64,000 nucleotides of DNA from Chrysomallon squamiferum (GCA_012295275.1 CM022668.1:16085891-16149890), one strand, 5' to 3'; shown: positions 1-14,817, counted from the stretch's first letter. Made by a program: numbers and translations. The notes: generated by a model not told the origin, from the sequence alone.

Positions 1-766
1 ATAAATACCATTCTTCATATTTTTGTTACTGCTTTGTAATCGGCAGTATAAATAAACTCTTAAATAGTCTCAGCTGTCAGAGAAGTCTATAGGACTTATT
101 CTTTCTGTGGCGATTCGTTAATTTCATCTGATAATCAAATTTATACGTAACGTAATAAAACAATTTTCGCATTTAGCCTATTTTGCTTAAGACAATATAT
201 TATTATTATTATATTAACAATGGATTTTCTACAATCCAAAATCACATTTATTTCAGCAATTATATTGTCATGATTAGATTAACTTGGTTTGAAGATAAAT
301 AGATAATCAGTTTAGGCAACAAAAATCTAGTCGAATATTGATTATTGATAATTTTCTTTTAAAAACAAAAACACGGTGAATAGCATAGAAAGAAGACAGA
401 AATTTAGTTTAGAATTGTCTACCTTCGTTCTACCAGGTGTCGCTGTACAGACAAGAGCAAAGGTCAGGTTGCCGAGGAAAAGTCAACAAGTGCTCTCTGT
501 TTTTTATTATTAACACGTGTTCGTAATTAGTAACGACTTGCTAATTGGAAAAAACTCTCGTTTTATCTGATCATTCAGTTGTTTTATTTATTTGTACCAG
601 GTTATAAACGGACCTCCTTGGTCGCTCCCCATCTTTGTCAGTTGTTCTACGTCAAGCATTGGGCTGCTATTTCTACAACAGTCGTCGCATACCTTTCTTC
701 TGCTGGATAAATAACTGATCATGTTTGCTAGTAATGGGCACGATATCTAACAAAGCTAGACAGTTC

Positions 767-800
<34 letters not shown>

Positions 801-1220
801 TTACCTCATTCTCAAAAGGGTCTGGTGTCATTTCTGATTTTCACCGCACTGTTTAGACAAATGTTGAATGACAACAATATATTAATTTTTGTTCACTTGC
901 TACCTTTGATTTGTACCTGGTACACAAACGTCTCAGTTTAGAATCATTAGTGAGCCAGACACCGTGCAAATTAATGAGGTGGACGGGCGATTTTGTTACT
1001 GTGTCTGTTGTGAATATGTGTTCTTTTACGTTTACGGAAAGACAAAAATATTTTTCTTCATCTTATGTAAGTCGATATATTCATAAATATACATACCCAG
1101 GGGTTAGTATTATGTAGCCTTTAATGATCAAAGAACTCCATAATTTGATCGTTTGATCATCTCATCTTTTAAAAAAAAATAATTAACAGTGAAAAATAGG
1201 AACGTTTGTTCCCCCTCTCT

Positions 1221-1222
<2 letters not shown>

Positions 1223-1276
<54 letters not shown>
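1223..1276. repeat. (CT)n microsatellite
   Basis: An almost pure CT dinucleotide tract of about 54 bp. Confidence 0.97.
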
Positions 1277-1281
<5 letters not shown>

Positions 1282-1873
1282 CTTTATATTACCAAGATGT
1301 AGACATAAACGAGAAAGAAAAGAAAGAATGAAAGCAACAGAAAGAGAGACAGACAGATTAACTTAGAATATTTTTATATCAGAAGACAGTGTGTAAACTC
1401 ACGTTATGGAATTCGTTCGTTAATAGAGATATGACAAGAAGCTGTTAATCCTGGAACCGTGTCTTTCATGCGATCGCTATGGTAATCTTGGAAACGGTTC
1501 ATGGTAAAGATCAAAGCACCATCAGATGCACTGATAAGTCTGTTGGTAAACCATCTGGTTTCTATTTCGACTCCGTTTTCTTATTTTGTTTTCCTTTCTG
1601 AACAAAGTTGCTAATCACATTCACGCTGCAGGTTAGGCTGGTACATCTACGTCTACATCTCTCGATCAAATCATTTCTCTATTTCTGTTTTTTTTCTTCA
1701 TTTTTGTTGTTAGAACATGTGACTTAACTTGTCTTTGTTGTCGTACATATATAAAAATGAGGATATGTTACCAATGTACATGAGAAATAGGCAGAGATTA
1801 AAAATAATGATGATGTCAACGATGACGTAAAAGCCTTAAGGAAATCCTCTCTGTTAAATATTTATCTCACTCG

Positions 1874-2085
<212 letters not shown>

Positions 2086-2930
2086 ATCATGTCCGATGTC
2101 TGCAAAACTCGTACAGTTTTAACACGTACGCTGAAAGGACCAGTGATTTATCGTTACTTTCCGTATTCACTCACGTACATCAGCCAGTTATGACGTCATC
2201 AACAGTGAGGCGTTTATGTGATTCAGTGAAAGGTGATACTGTTTAAGGCCGGTTATGTTATTTCAGAAAGGTGTGCCCTAACCGTTATGGATTACATAAC
2301 TTTCAAACTTTCAAAATATTATTTGTTTCTGCTATTTGTAAATAAATTAGAAATAAAGAAACAAGCATATAAATAAATTAACAAAGAATTATAGAAAGAA
2401 AGAAAAACAATTTCATTATTAATCTCGTTTCTTGTTTTTCTGTAATATTAACTTTCAAAAATTTCCCTTCCTCATCTTTACTTTTCTATTCTTGTTTTAT
2501 TATTCGTCAGTTTATTTTTATTTCTTACTTTTTTTCTTTATTTTATATTATTTTTCAGTTTATTTTATTGTCTCACTTAAATCTTTCTTTATTTGTTAAT
2601 TTTATTTTGCGGCTGTGTTAACGTCTCTGCTCTGACGATGATGCTATTATCTACTGCTACACGCGGCAATATCGTAAATGTTTAATACCCTAGACATTCT
2701 GATTTAAACTGACGTCATAACCCTGTGACAAATTCTGGACCACTCCCTAGTTCTAAAGCCTAGTTTTGGTAAAAGAAAAACCGCGGTGTTGAAGAAAATC
2801 AAGTGCATCTGTTTAATGCCACGTAAGTAATTTTTTTATTTACTGCGTGATACTGTGGTGACTTATTGCAAACATAGTCGTCGCTGAAGTAGTATGACTG
2901 TCAGCTTTAAGTTTATCCAGTAGGTCCAAT

Positions 2931-2968
<38 letters not shown>
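2931..2968. repeat. (GATA)n microsatellite
   Basis: About nine GATA units in a row. A related (GATA)n tract lies at about 8237-8310. Confidence 0.97.
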
Positions 2969-3198
2969 TATTTTGTCTAATAAAGCTCACACATATGTAC
3001 ACATTCATACACAAACATATGCAAACACATTGTAGACATTTTTTATTTTGTTTTATTATTATTATTTTTTTGTGTGTGTGTGGGTGGGACCATAACTACG
3101 CCCTCTAGTGACACAATCTGCAAAAACTTTGCAAAAACGTTGCGAAAAGAACTGACAGTGAATTCTGAAAAAAACGTTAGACTGCTGCCCACGAACGT

Positions 3199-3276
3199 CA
3201 TTTTAAATAATCATTTAAATAATCATTTTAGATAATCATTTAAATAATCATTTTAAGTAAACATTTTAAAAGTCAT
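3199..3276. repeat. Short-unit tandem repeat with TAATCATTT core
   Basis: About five imperfect units of 15-17 bp built on AAATAATCATTTT. Each unit holds a TAAT core. The repeat is seen directly; any binding role is unknown. Confidence 0.8.
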
Positions 3277-4732
3277 TCATGCTAATCAATGTAAGTTTTA
3301 TCACTGATCAGGAAGTTCTCGTGTTTTGTTTTTTGTCTGACATTTTTCTTGTTTTGTTTTTTTTAAATTTTTAATCTTTTTCTTTATCTCTGTTTTAAAA
3401 CTATAGCTGTAGGCTTCAGGAAGATATATCTCTTATTCTTAAGTTCTTCCTAATAATCTTTCATAATTATAAAGTATAAAAAAAATAATGTAAAAGATAT
3501 AAGTCTGACATTTCCGCTTTTTAAAAGTGATTTTATTTTGTGCAAATAAATATATATATTATAAAATAAATGCTTGCTAGATCTATAATTTTTGTGTTTG
3601 TTTTTCTTTTTTAGAGGATTTATGAAATAAAGGCAAAAAAAAAAAAAAAAAATATATAAAAAAAAGAATTATAATACTAATACTAATATAACCTCCTTTT
3701 TATGATGTCATTTCCGGTAAGGATTTGACTGGCTAAGTCATTGAGATAGTCATAAATTGGCAGTTATTAAAATATATCTCTTTTACGTTGTATAATTTGT
3801 TTTTAATTCTAAAATTACTTTATTTACGTAATATGAATTTTTCTAATAAAAAAAAGTTCAAATTACGCATGTTTACAGCTCGGTAGAAATGTAAAACGAT
3901 CTGAAAATATTTCCATGCGGAGAATAAATAAATATCTTTCATACACCCACGGATGAAAAATGCAGTGACGTCACCGCATGCGTAATACACAATAAATAAT
4001 ATAATTCATTATAACATTTATATACAGATATATACCTGATACATAAAATGTTAATGTTAATACTAGACAAATTCCAAACCGTGTTTTTCTGTCTGTAACT
4101 TTTAATTCGTTTTAATATGCGTGAACAGTTTGTGAATGCTTAAAGTTTAAAAAGATTATTATATTGAATATTTCAAATTATTGCAGTTGCTCTGTAACCT
4201 CGAAGAATATTTGTAATTAAAATAAATATTAAATAAAATCAACAACAGCAACAGCAACAGCAACAACAACACTAATGCTAAGAAACAGTAAATTTAGTCC
4301 GTTATCGTATAACACATATGAACATCCTTTTTCCATTTTTTTTTTTTTAGTTATGATTTTTGTTCAGTTTTAGTTTTTAACTTCATTTTTCGGTGGGGGT
4401 TTTTCTACAATTTTGAGAATAACCTGATGTCAAATATATATATATATATATATATTTATGTTAACTAATTTGTCGCTAGTTACATATTGTGTATTTCTAA
4501 ACGTTATTTTTAAACGTCGTACAAAAATGAGGGAAAAAAAGAAAAATTCAAAAGTGTACATAGCATAATTACACTTTTCTTTAACAATTCTGTTGATTGA
4601 AGATCTTCTAAAACATGTCTACGCAATTTTGATAATTTCGTCGAGTTTGTGTTTCATTTACGCGGCAAATCACGGGAAATAGCTTCTTTGCATGTGCAGC
4701 GTTTGACGTAATTGATACAGTACTGGTTTCAC

Positions 4733-4734
<2 letters not shown>

Positions 4735-4778
<44 letters not shown>
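4735..4778. repeat. (CA)n microsatellite
   Basis: Pure CA dinucleotide tract of about 44 bp. Confidence 0.97.
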
Positions 4779-4779
<1 letters not shown>

Positions 4780-5466
4780 TCATCTACCAGTAAACAGCAT
4801 CGTACTTGGTAGACAGAAAAACGCGCGAGTCTGTTTTCTAAAGTGATGTATTGACAAACAAGTAACTCGTTCTAGTCGCGTCTAGGTTTGAAAAATTCCC
4901 TGTTGTGGCTGAAGAATGTTGTTAAAACTAAATCACTAGAAAAAGGAAAGTTGAGTTTTAAAAATAAATTAAAATTTATTAATGTCACATTTTAGTTGCA
5001 TGAATATCAGTTATACTACAGCTGGTTCGCGAAAGGCTGTTATATTATAGTTGTAGGAAAATCATGGATATTAGATGTTTTAAGTAAATGAATAGCCAAA
5101 AGATGAGCAAGATAAAAAATAAAAAGAATAATAAAAAAAAAATAATGAAAAATAAGATAAAATAAAATAAAATAAATTAGTGTTAGTGATGCTATTGATT
5201 TGTAGAATGTGTGTGTGTGTGTGTGTATGCATGTATATGTAAGTTTATCTATGTATGTATGTATAGTATGTATATATATATTCATTAACTATATGTGTGT
5301 GTTTTGTCTGTCTGTCTGTGTGTATATGATACCTAATAATAAAAAACACAATTATTGTACAGCATATATTCATTAACTCGTTCTGTTATTCATAACTGAA
5401 AGAAACTAAACAGAAACAGACCAGTGATGAGTTATTGAAGCTGACAAAAAAGAAACTGATACACAG

Positions 5467-5577
<111 letters not shown>

Positions 5578-6534
5578 TACCGATACAGAAAAAGAATACA
5601 TTTGACGGTCATACAAGAGAATCCAGTTGTTCATAGACAGGCAAAGATTTTTCCACTTGTAAGTAATGTTATAAAATTACGAGGCAAGCAGAATATTTTG
5701 ACACAACTAAAGAAAGAAACAGTGGTTTAAAATCATGAGACAGAGCAGATATTTTGACTTGAACGAAATGAACAAACAATCTTTTAAAATCAGGTAATTT
5801 TTAATTTTTTTTTTTTTAATTTTTGTTATTCGTTTTTGAAGAAAAATAAATGTACTGGCTTCTTTCCGTATTGATAAAAAAAAAAAAAATGTGATTTTTT
5901 TTTTCTTCTTCTTTTTCTTAATCTATTTTTTTTTATTTTTTATCCAACAGAGAAAATATTGACGGCGGAGTTATAAAAGCAAAACTGATGAAATTTTATC
6001 ACAACATTAAACGTTGAAATAAATGGTTTTAACTTCATCAACATTTAAGATTTGATGTTGTAAGAGGTTGTTTCAGTCTGTGACGTGTAAATGTAGATGT
6101 TTTCTTCTGCTTTTTCTTCTGTTTGTTTTTTCTTTTATTTTTTTTTCTTCTGTGATATGTTTTTTAGATTCGTTTTAGATGATGGATTTGTTATCTAACT
6201 GACAGAACTATCTCAATACACGAATGGAACTCGTTTTAAAGAAGATTTATCTCCGTCTTTTTTATGTTTTGATTTCACTCATGACTGCCGATACGTTAAC
6301 AGAAAAAATAAAAAAGTGAAAAAACAGAAAGAAGATGTTTAAACATACGTACACAAAATAATAATAATAATAATAATAATATAAAAATAATAATAATAAT
6401 AATAATTCTGGGCATTTGTTACTTTATTTATCAACGTGTATAAAGAAATATATATTTGTATTTTGTGTTAGTGTCCGTATGTTTGACTGTGTATATACAT
6501 ATCTATATCTATATCTATATGGACATACATATAC

Positions 6535-6583
<49 letters not shown>

Positions 6584-6750
6584 CATACATACGTGTGTGT
6601 GTCTAGATAAACACATGTAAAGTTTATACATATACAAACCATGCACAATGAAAACAAAAATATATATATTAACATTCTTTAACCTACCTTACCTTTTTTC
6701 TTCTTTCCTTTCTTTCCTTTTTTTTTTTTTTTATCCCGTCTTAACCACAG

Positions 6751-6901
6751 AACTTTTAAAAACGAATTTCCCGTTTTGCGAAAACAGTTTGACGAGTTCT
6801 GTACTCGCTACGAGACGACGTGCACTCCGTCCAAGACGAGAGAAAACTGTGAACGCGAGCTTCAGATCAATGCGCGCTACAAACCACTGAGCGAGCTCTG
6901 A
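6751..6901 (+). CDS. Possible terminal coding exon of an unidentified gene
   Basis: A long pyrimidine tract ends in a good acceptor (ACCACAG, 6744-6750). It is followed by a 49-codon open stretch ending in TGA at 6899-6901, with one leading base completing a split codon. The frame begins TFKNEFPVLRKQF and ends ARYKPLSEL. It is rich in charged residues and has three spaced cysteines (FCTRY, TTCTP, ENCER), which looks more like protein than translated repeat. GC and CpG are locally high. I do not recognise the family, and I found no partner exon upstream in the window. A CpG-rich regulatory island with a chance open frame is the main alternative. Confidence 0.35.
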
Positions 6902-7075
6902 GCGAGCACTGAGTGCCTCCCAGCCTGCCTGCACGACGTGATCAACGACGTCACGCTGCTAAGAGTGACTCGGGAACAACCGCCTGCTCAACGTGAGCAG
7001 CTCCGCACTACGCCAATCCAGAACTAGCTACGACGGCAGCGAACACTCCCCCGCCTTTTACTGACCTGTCATGTT

Positions 7076-7129
7076 ACTCGACTATTACTGCTACTGCTAC
7101 TACTACTGTTGCTACTGTTGCAACTACTG

Positions 7130-7168
<39 letters not shown>

Positions 7169-7190
7169 GTTATCGGTACTTTTAGTATCT

Positions 7191-7229
<39 letters not shown>

Positions 7230-7436
7230 TTACTGCTACTGCTACTACTACTACTATTACTGCTACTACTATACTAGTACTATTACGACTACTACTACTA
7301 TTATTACTTCATTATTGCTTCTACTACTACTTCTTCTGCCACTACTGCTATTACAACAACTACTACTACTACTGCTACTTCTACTACTATTGTTGTTGCA
7401 ACTATTGTTGCTGCTATTAATACTACTATAACTACT
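7076..7436. repeat. (TAC/ATT/TGC)n trinucleotide-rich tract
   Basis: About 360 bp of mixed ACT, ATT and GCT trinucleotide units. All three forward frames stay partly open only because the sequence is repetitive. Confidence 0.95.
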
Positions 7437-8236
7437 ACGATTACAATGATGTCAGTACTAAAATTCTTACTACTATCTCTAATGCAAATCTTAGTACTGT
7501 TATTAGTGTTGCTCTACTATATATATATTTATCTCGTTTATAACTAGATAGTTTCATCTTGTAAGGTATAACTATAACCCTCATGGTTCTCTACAATAAT
7601 CATATTCCTATCTTTCTTGAATCTAGATCTACAGTTGTTTTTTCTTCTTGTTTATTCTTGTTTTTTCTTTCGTGTTATTCACGCAACTGACTTTTTCGCT
7701 CTGTAAATAACATTCATACAAGTCACTTATTCTACGTTAACAATATTCTCATTTTCGAAATCCACGCATGTCTTTTTTTTCCTGTTTTAGAGAAGGTGCA
7801 TATCAAAGACAACTTTCTGCTAATGTGCAGCTATTAATACCACGGGCACCACTTTAACGTCGCCAGACGACTTTATCACAGACGTGTTAGCCATAAACAG
7901 CGAGAGTTATTTTACTGCACGATTCACGAGAGGTAATTATGATTAATTTTAAGTCCTGGCTAGCTCTGCGCTAGGACAGAAAACCGCGTCTTAATGAAAT
8001 CATTGCAGTGGGGCGGCTCCAAATCTTTCTGAAAAAAAAGGGTCGTAACATATTTTTTTTTTTTTACAAATATTGGTTTTATTGATGATCTGAGTATTAG
8101 TAAAAAGAAAAATTAAATTAATAAATAGAAAAGACGCCAAATGTCATAAAATAGAATAAAATAAAATAAACAAATAAATAAAGAAATAAAGAAGGAAAAT
8201 ATACACAAACAAACAAGTAAATAAACAAAGAAACAA

Positions 8237-8269
<33 letters not shown>

Positions 8270-10183
8270 AAGACAGATAGATAGATAGATAAATAGATAG
8301 ATAGACAGATATATTAATAGATAGATGGACAGATAGATAAATAAAGAAATGAATTCTTATTGCCTAATAAGTGCAAACTGTATTTTTAGCAAAACAAGAT
8401 ATTTTTATAAATACATTTCAAAATCGCTTAAACATAAAAAATAAATTTAAGAAAAAGACAGTGAAATAATCTGCATTATTATTTTATTTTTTTGATTTTA
8501 AACTAAAAAAAGAAAAGAAAGAAGAATGAAAAAAGAAAGATGTTTAGAATAGTTGAATTTTAAAACGTGTGGCCTGTAATAAAATTTTGTATGTGGACAG
8601 AAAATGTATATTAAATAAGTGAATATAAAACGTGATTTTTCCATTTTCGCCTTTTTGTAAACTGCATGAATTTTTAACTTTCGTTTTTATTTTTAATTTT
8701 TTAATTTGAGGTTTGTGTTTGGGTGCAGTATGTAATGGAATCCGGTTTAAATTTAATAAAACAAATGGATAAAATGTTCAGTGTTATATCATTGTTTTTC
8801 ATTTGTTTATGTAATTTATTTGTTTGTTTGTTTATTTATTAATGTATTTATGTATTTATTTATTCATAGTTTGTTTATTAAATAATTAATTAGATTGTTT
8901 ATTTGTTTAAATTAAATTAATTTTTCTTTTCTTAATTATTATTTTATTTTTTTTTTTTTTATTTACTGATTTATTTATTGATTTACTTTTTCTTTCTTTG
9001 TTTACTGAATAATTAATTAGTTAATTTGTTTGTTTAATTTAATTTAATTTTTATTTTCGTAATTATATTTTTTTATTATTATGCTTCAAATATCACAACT
9101 ACTTTTTTCTTAATTAACGAAACAACATAAAAATTATAAGAATTTTTACAGAGGAGTAATGCGTTCTATAAACTGCCAGACTACGGGATCTGAATAAATA
9201 ACATAATTAAAATAATAATTACGTCAGATATGAATTTGACATTATCGAAATAATATTTCTGTCTGGCACAAACCCATAGTAAAACGAAAAATAACCAAGA
9301 CCTAATATCGATAAATGGGAGTAGTAATAATAATATCTGAATCTTGGATCTGTGAAGAAACAGAATTTTCTTCATACTCCCAAATTATGTTTTATTTGAT
9401 TTTTGCTCAGATTTAATAAAGAGGTATAATAACAAAAGAATATACTGGAAAAAAAAAATAATAATAAAGAAAGAAAAATAAAGAAAATGAAGAAAGAAAC
9501 AAAAAGGAAAAGAAAAGAAACAAAAAAACGTCCTTTTTTGCAATAATGACGTCATATCATATTGTGATGATCGATTTGTTCTGCATTCTTCCTTTTATCA
9601 CAAAAATACAGCAGTCAGTCAGTAAATGATGACGTCACAACTCTACATACGACGTGACAAAATGACGGCCATTCAAAAGTTTTACGACTGTTGTCTTCAT
9701 ACATGAAAAGAAAAATAATTTAAAAACTGCAAACCTACTGACCTTTAACTAAAATTAAAATTTGTAATTTTAGAACTAATTAAAAACTCAAGATACTTTT
9801 TTTATTATTATTTTTCTTCACATCACGCAGTCTCAGACTTTATAGGCAGACATTTTTTGTTCTGGTGGCGAACTGCGCCCACTAAAACCTTCAGGAAATG
9901 ACATCATAACCGGAATGTTGTTTGTAGCTAACATTATTAATGTACATCTGAGCAAGTCTAAATGTAAAAAAAAAAAAAAAAAAAAAAGTTAATAGGAGTA
10001 TTCTCTTTTACCATCAACGTTTCATTTTAGAATTAATGGGGGTGGGGGGAGAGTGAAGTATTATTTTAATGCATACATTATTTTTGTGTTGTTTTCCGCA
10101 CAGTAAACCCTGTTTCAATAACGTCACAACAGGTATGGTATCTTTGCGTTTTCATATTAATAAAATAATAATTATAGTTATTA

Positions 10184-10187
<4 letters not shown>

Positions 10188-10237
<50 letters not shown>

Positions 10238-10401
10238 TAAATCAATAAATAAATAAATAAAATAACAACAACAACAACAATAATAATAATAAATAAATAA
10301 TAATATTAATTAAAATAAAAACAACAAATTCAGTATAAACAAAAGCAAGCAAACAAACAAATAAATAAACAAACAAGAAAATAAATAAGTTGATAAATTG
10401 A

Positions 10402-10444
<43 letters not shown>
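10188..10444. repeat. Compound (AAT)n-(AAC)n-(AAAT)n tract
   Basis: Successive tri- and tetranucleotide runs. The minus-strand open frames here are poly(Leu/Tyr/Ile/Phe) translations of the repeat. Confidence 0.95.
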
Positions 10445-10909
10445 AGCACTGACGAACATACAGCCACAACCGCATACAGAAAATTATATTCGTCAAATAT
10501 AATAAACTGAAAAATAAAAATTAATAACAGCTGCATTCGACAACGCATGTTTATTAATAATTCTCGTGCAATCTCTACTGCCCCAAGTAACCTTCGACTG
10601 CACGCTCACTAGAAGACTGTTAACAAAAATGTCTGTGTGCAGTTTTTAAAATATACTTTCTGTTTTTTCATTTTTCATAATGAAATATAACACTACACAT
10701 CTCCATATTAAACAACAGTGCGCTGGTTACATTGTTTTATGTTCATAGAGGGTCTGATATTTACACTGAGTGTTTCCCACGTGTGTTTAGGTGAATATAC
10801 TGACGATGCTAATAAGATAAAATAACTGATAAATGTCTCTTTGAGGATAAACGTTATGACAAAGGTTCGGTTTTCAGTATTGAAGATTAACTGGAAAAAA
10901 TATCATTCG

Positions 10910-11370
10910 ACTGAACTGAACTTTATTTACACTTAGGCACGCGTGGTTACATTCATACAAAATTTAACACAGTTGTAACAGTTGTAAAAGTTGTAACAAG
11001 TATGAAAAGATGGCGGATTTACAACAATGTACACAATAATAAAATATATACAATATATCAGGCAAAGGGTTTGAAAAAAATTCATGATTAGATTAGAGAA
11101 AATAGAAATTTTTCTAAGGACACCAACTTTTTTACAGTTAAATAATTTATAAAAATTTTTAATGCTTTGTTTAGATTGACAGGAAAATGGTAAAGAACGG
11201 TTTCTTTGATTCTTAAAAAAAAAAAAAAAAACACAAAAAAAACATGCATGTTAATACATAATGAAACTCATCTCCGATGTCATAGTTATTACACAGTGCA
11301 TATATTCTATTTTCTAATGGAATATTTTTCCATCTTCCCGTTTCATGGCAATCCCTGGAGCCGCACCTTA
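10910..11370 (-). mobile_element. Decayed 3' end of a non-LTR (LINE) retrotransposon
   Basis: Read on the minus strand, 11365 down to about 11240 translates as CGSRDCHETGRWKNIPLENR followed by a Cys-x-x-Asn and GDEFHYVLTC. This matches the Cys/His-rich C-terminal tail common after the reverse transcriptase in CR1/L2/Jockey-type LINEs. After an A-rich interruption the frame resumes (RNRSLPFSCQSKQSIKNFY). The element ends with a short 3' tail of AATAAAGTTCAGTTCAG type near 10910-10930. The reverse transcriptase core and 5' end are absent, as expected for a 5'-truncated copy. The clade is inferred from memory of the motif, not a search. Confidence 0.7.
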
Positions 11371-11540
11371 ATTTCTCATTAATTAAAAAAAAAAAAAAAC
11401 ACAGAGTGTTTAAGTATCATCCGACACCTCCCAGAACTGCACCTTACTTGGTGCTTAATTCAAACAAACAGCGATTAAAGACTTTCTCAGTACCTTTCCC
11501 TTGATCTGCACCTTAATCTGCTGTTAATTAAAATAAACAG
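11363..11540. repeat. Degenerate 70-76 bp tandem motif
   Basis: GCACCTTA recurs at 11363, 11439 and 11508. Two of the copies (11363 and 11508) are followed by a TTAATTAA-like stretch; the middle copy is followed by a related CTTAATTCAAACAAACAG. The first copy overlaps the LINE remnant, so this may be an old internal duplication of element sequence. Confidence 0.4.
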
Positions 11541-11551
11541 CATGAACAACA

Positions 11552-11570
11552 AAACAACAACAACAACAAC

Positions 11571-11612
<42 letters not shown>
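11552..11612. repeat. (AAC)n-(CA)n microsatellite
   Basis: A short AAC run passes into about 40 bp of CA dinucleotide. Confidence 0.95.
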
Positions 11613-11616
<4 letters not shown>

Positions 11617-12006
11617 GACACACAATACACACACACTCATGTAAGGAAATACTATAAGTTGGATGTTGGTGATTTCTAACCTGCAAACCATCGCTTCCAT
11701 GTTTGTCCTTCAGTTTAATTAGTTTAGCTTGGCTGGCTCTGACTCTGTTGTCTGTAGGGAAATAAATAAAGTAAAAATATTTCAGTGTTTATTAATATTT
11801 AATTACTTATTAATTCCATCATTTTCACTACTACCAAATTTCTGCGCTGTCTTTGTGTCCGTATTAAACCTAATCGTCTCTATGTAACACTAATGAATAT
11901 TAATAAGTAAACAGTGTTTATAAATACATTTGTGTACTTAGTTTTTGTTTTATGTTAATGTCAAATATTCTGTTTAGCCGTTTATGTTTTTTCTGTTTCT
12001 TTCCCC

Positions 12007-12114
<108 letters not shown>

Positions 12115-13328
12115 TTTCTCATCCTTTTTTTCTTCGTACTATTTGACTTCACGGAATATCTGTATATTTAATATAATTATCGTGAAAGATTTATCAAATA
12201 TAATTAGAGATTTTATCAAATATAATTAGAGATTTTTATGTAATGTTACACGTACTGGAATCCCAGAAGAACAAATACAAATTGTTTGTAGGAAACTTCT
12301 AATATATCTTGTTTTGGAGTATTTATAAATAGGTAGGATGTTCTGTACAAAATCAAATAAGGGTTTGGTTTTTGTTCTCTTTTTTTTATAGCTTTTAACT
12401 CGACAGTTGAAATTCAAGTAGGTTTTTGCAAATAAAGCTGATTTGTGTTGATGTATTTGTCGAAAATAAACTTTGTCTCGTCTTGTCATGCTTACGTTCC
12501 CATGGGCAAAGAAAAAAAAAAAAAAAAAAAAAAAATGAAAAAAAGAAAAACAGGACGAAGAAAAAGACTAGAAAGTTGAGACTAATATTAAATTTTTGAG
12601 TTAATCCTTAACTCACCGCTGTAACCATGGCAACTTCATTGGTATTGTCTGACTGTCTGTGTAGTTAATCTTAGCGAAATGTATGAATGTACGAGTAAAG
12701 GAATATTTAAAAGAATGTGTGAAGAATGAATGAAGGAATAAGTAAAGAATAAAAGTAGGAATGAATAAAGCATTGAGAAAAGAATAAATGAACGAATGAA
12801 TAAATCAATCAGTAAAGGATGAAAGTCTGACGGATGAAATAATAAACAAATGAATAAAAGATGAAAGAATGAATAAATGAATGAAGAATGAATGTATTAT
12901 AGAAGGATGAATGATCGAAAGAATGAAAAATAAAGGAATATATAATTTTTTTATTTTTTTTAGTTAAATGATTATTAGGTGAAACTTTTCTTTTTATATG
13001 AGGAAATGAAAAGAAATCCTCTATTACCAATTCACTATAATCGATGACTGATTTGAGACACTAGTTGGAACGAGAAAAAAAACAAACAACGGAAACATAA
13101 ACAAACTTGTGTAGGCGAGCCATTTCGCTTTAAATAACAACCGTAACCGCTCCTTACATTTAGCAGCAACAGCTTAAACACTAATCTGAGAAATTTCTCA
13201 AAAATTTTTCTCATAAGGCCATTGACCCGTTTTCTGTAATAAATGACCAAGAAGCAAAGATTCGATTTTAAATTTCTGTTCAGAGCTTCTACGACTTTCC
13301 GCTGAAACTGTGATTTGTAAATTTATAG

Positions 13329-13359
<31 letters not shown>

Positions 13360-14327
13360 TCCGAGTCAGAATAAGATTCAGCAGTCACCCTAAATGTCGT
13401 GTTATCTGTCAACTTCTTTATTCGGTCAGTTTTAGAAAACAATTAATCGTGACTAGTTGAATTCGGCGATTGTCGTCTGCTTTTCGAAACGACCGCTTGA
13501 AGGGATAGGTGGACAGACAGACCAGTGAATGTGCGTGTGTCTTTTCTGACTGTCTGTGCGTGTGTGTATGTTTATGTGGACAGAAAGGTGGACGGACGAA
13601 CGTACGGAGAGACAGGCACTGATTAACTAATTGAGAAATACACACAGAAAAACGGATTATGAAAATAGCAATTAAGTATCTTATAACTGTTTTGTTATTG
13701 TAAAATACGGTTAGAAGTATGTATCTTTAATATAAATTTTCGCATGTGCGATAACTCCATTTAGATATTAATTATTTAGATGTGAATATGTTTCGTGATG
13801 TTTTGCGGGACATAATTAAACTGGTAGTGGTATGTTCTGGGTGTAATTTGAAATCAGACATATTGTATTTTATTATTTAAAAAAAATAAAAACAAATAAA
13901 AAATAATTATGAGCAATAATAATTAAAAAATAAATAAAATAATTTTGAAACAACAATAAGAAGAAGAAGAAAACGAAAGAAACGTGTTTTTAAATTGCTT
14001 GTTTCATTCGATTACGGGATAAAATCAAAATCTTTCTCTCCTGTTCTGAATACAAATTATTGTCATAGGTTTCTCGTACACGAGTTTTTCCTGTGATGAC
14101 TGTACGAGAAAAAGAGATTCAGTTTTTCCGAGTAAAGAAAATTTTCCTATCACTTCAAGACTCTGTAACCATCCTGGCCGCATCAGTTCATGATTAGACT
14201 CTGTGTCGTATTATTACAAAGCTTCTCGATTCTTTTATTACTGTTTCTCTTTTTCATCTGAGCCGAATCCCAAATTATTACTGTTGTAGTTGCCGTCGTC
14301 GTCATCGTTCATGTTATAACTAGTATA

Positions 14328-14405
14328 ATGATGATGATGATGATGATGATTATATTACTAATACAAATAGGACTATTATTATTATTATTATTATTATTAT
14401 TCTGG

Positions 14406-14458
<53 letters not shown>

Positions 14459-14460
14459 AT
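14328..14460. repeat. (ATG)n-(ATT)n-(GTT)n compound tract
   Basis: Three trinucleotide arrays almost adjoin. On the minus strand the GTT part reads as poly-Asn, which I regard as non-coding. Confidence 0.95.
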
Positions 14461-14817
14461 TGTAGCTGTTGTTTAGTTTTATCGGTAGCAGTTTACTATT
14501 TGTACAGCTATCATGATTATAATCATAAAAAAACACAACAACAACGTCAGTATCATCGTCGTTGTTATTTTCTGACTATTATTATTGTCGCTGAAATACT
14601 GGGTTAATGTTTTCAATGTGACGATAATTTCAAGGTCGAGGTCATTTGAAATGTTCACAGTGATTATTACCGAAACTGAGGCCCAAAAAGATAAAAATCA
14701 TTAAACACTTTGCTTTAGCAGTTCATTAACAAGTCTTTGTCTCCTAAATCAACGGATTAGCTTATCATCATTATTTCGTTCTCCGTTTACAGATTGTGTG
14801 TGTGGTAGCATGGGTTT

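Larger units (their letters stand above)
6902..10900. other. Gene-free region
   Basis: Contains a 360-bp trinucleotide tract (listed), a (GATA)n tract at about 8237-8310, TTTA-rich sequence at about 8820-9010, an A-run near 9967-9988 and a compound (AAT)/(AAC)/(AAAT) tract at 10188-10444. Repeat-free complex sequence with TAATTA cores lies around 7850-8020. No coding exon is supported. Confidence 0.65.
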
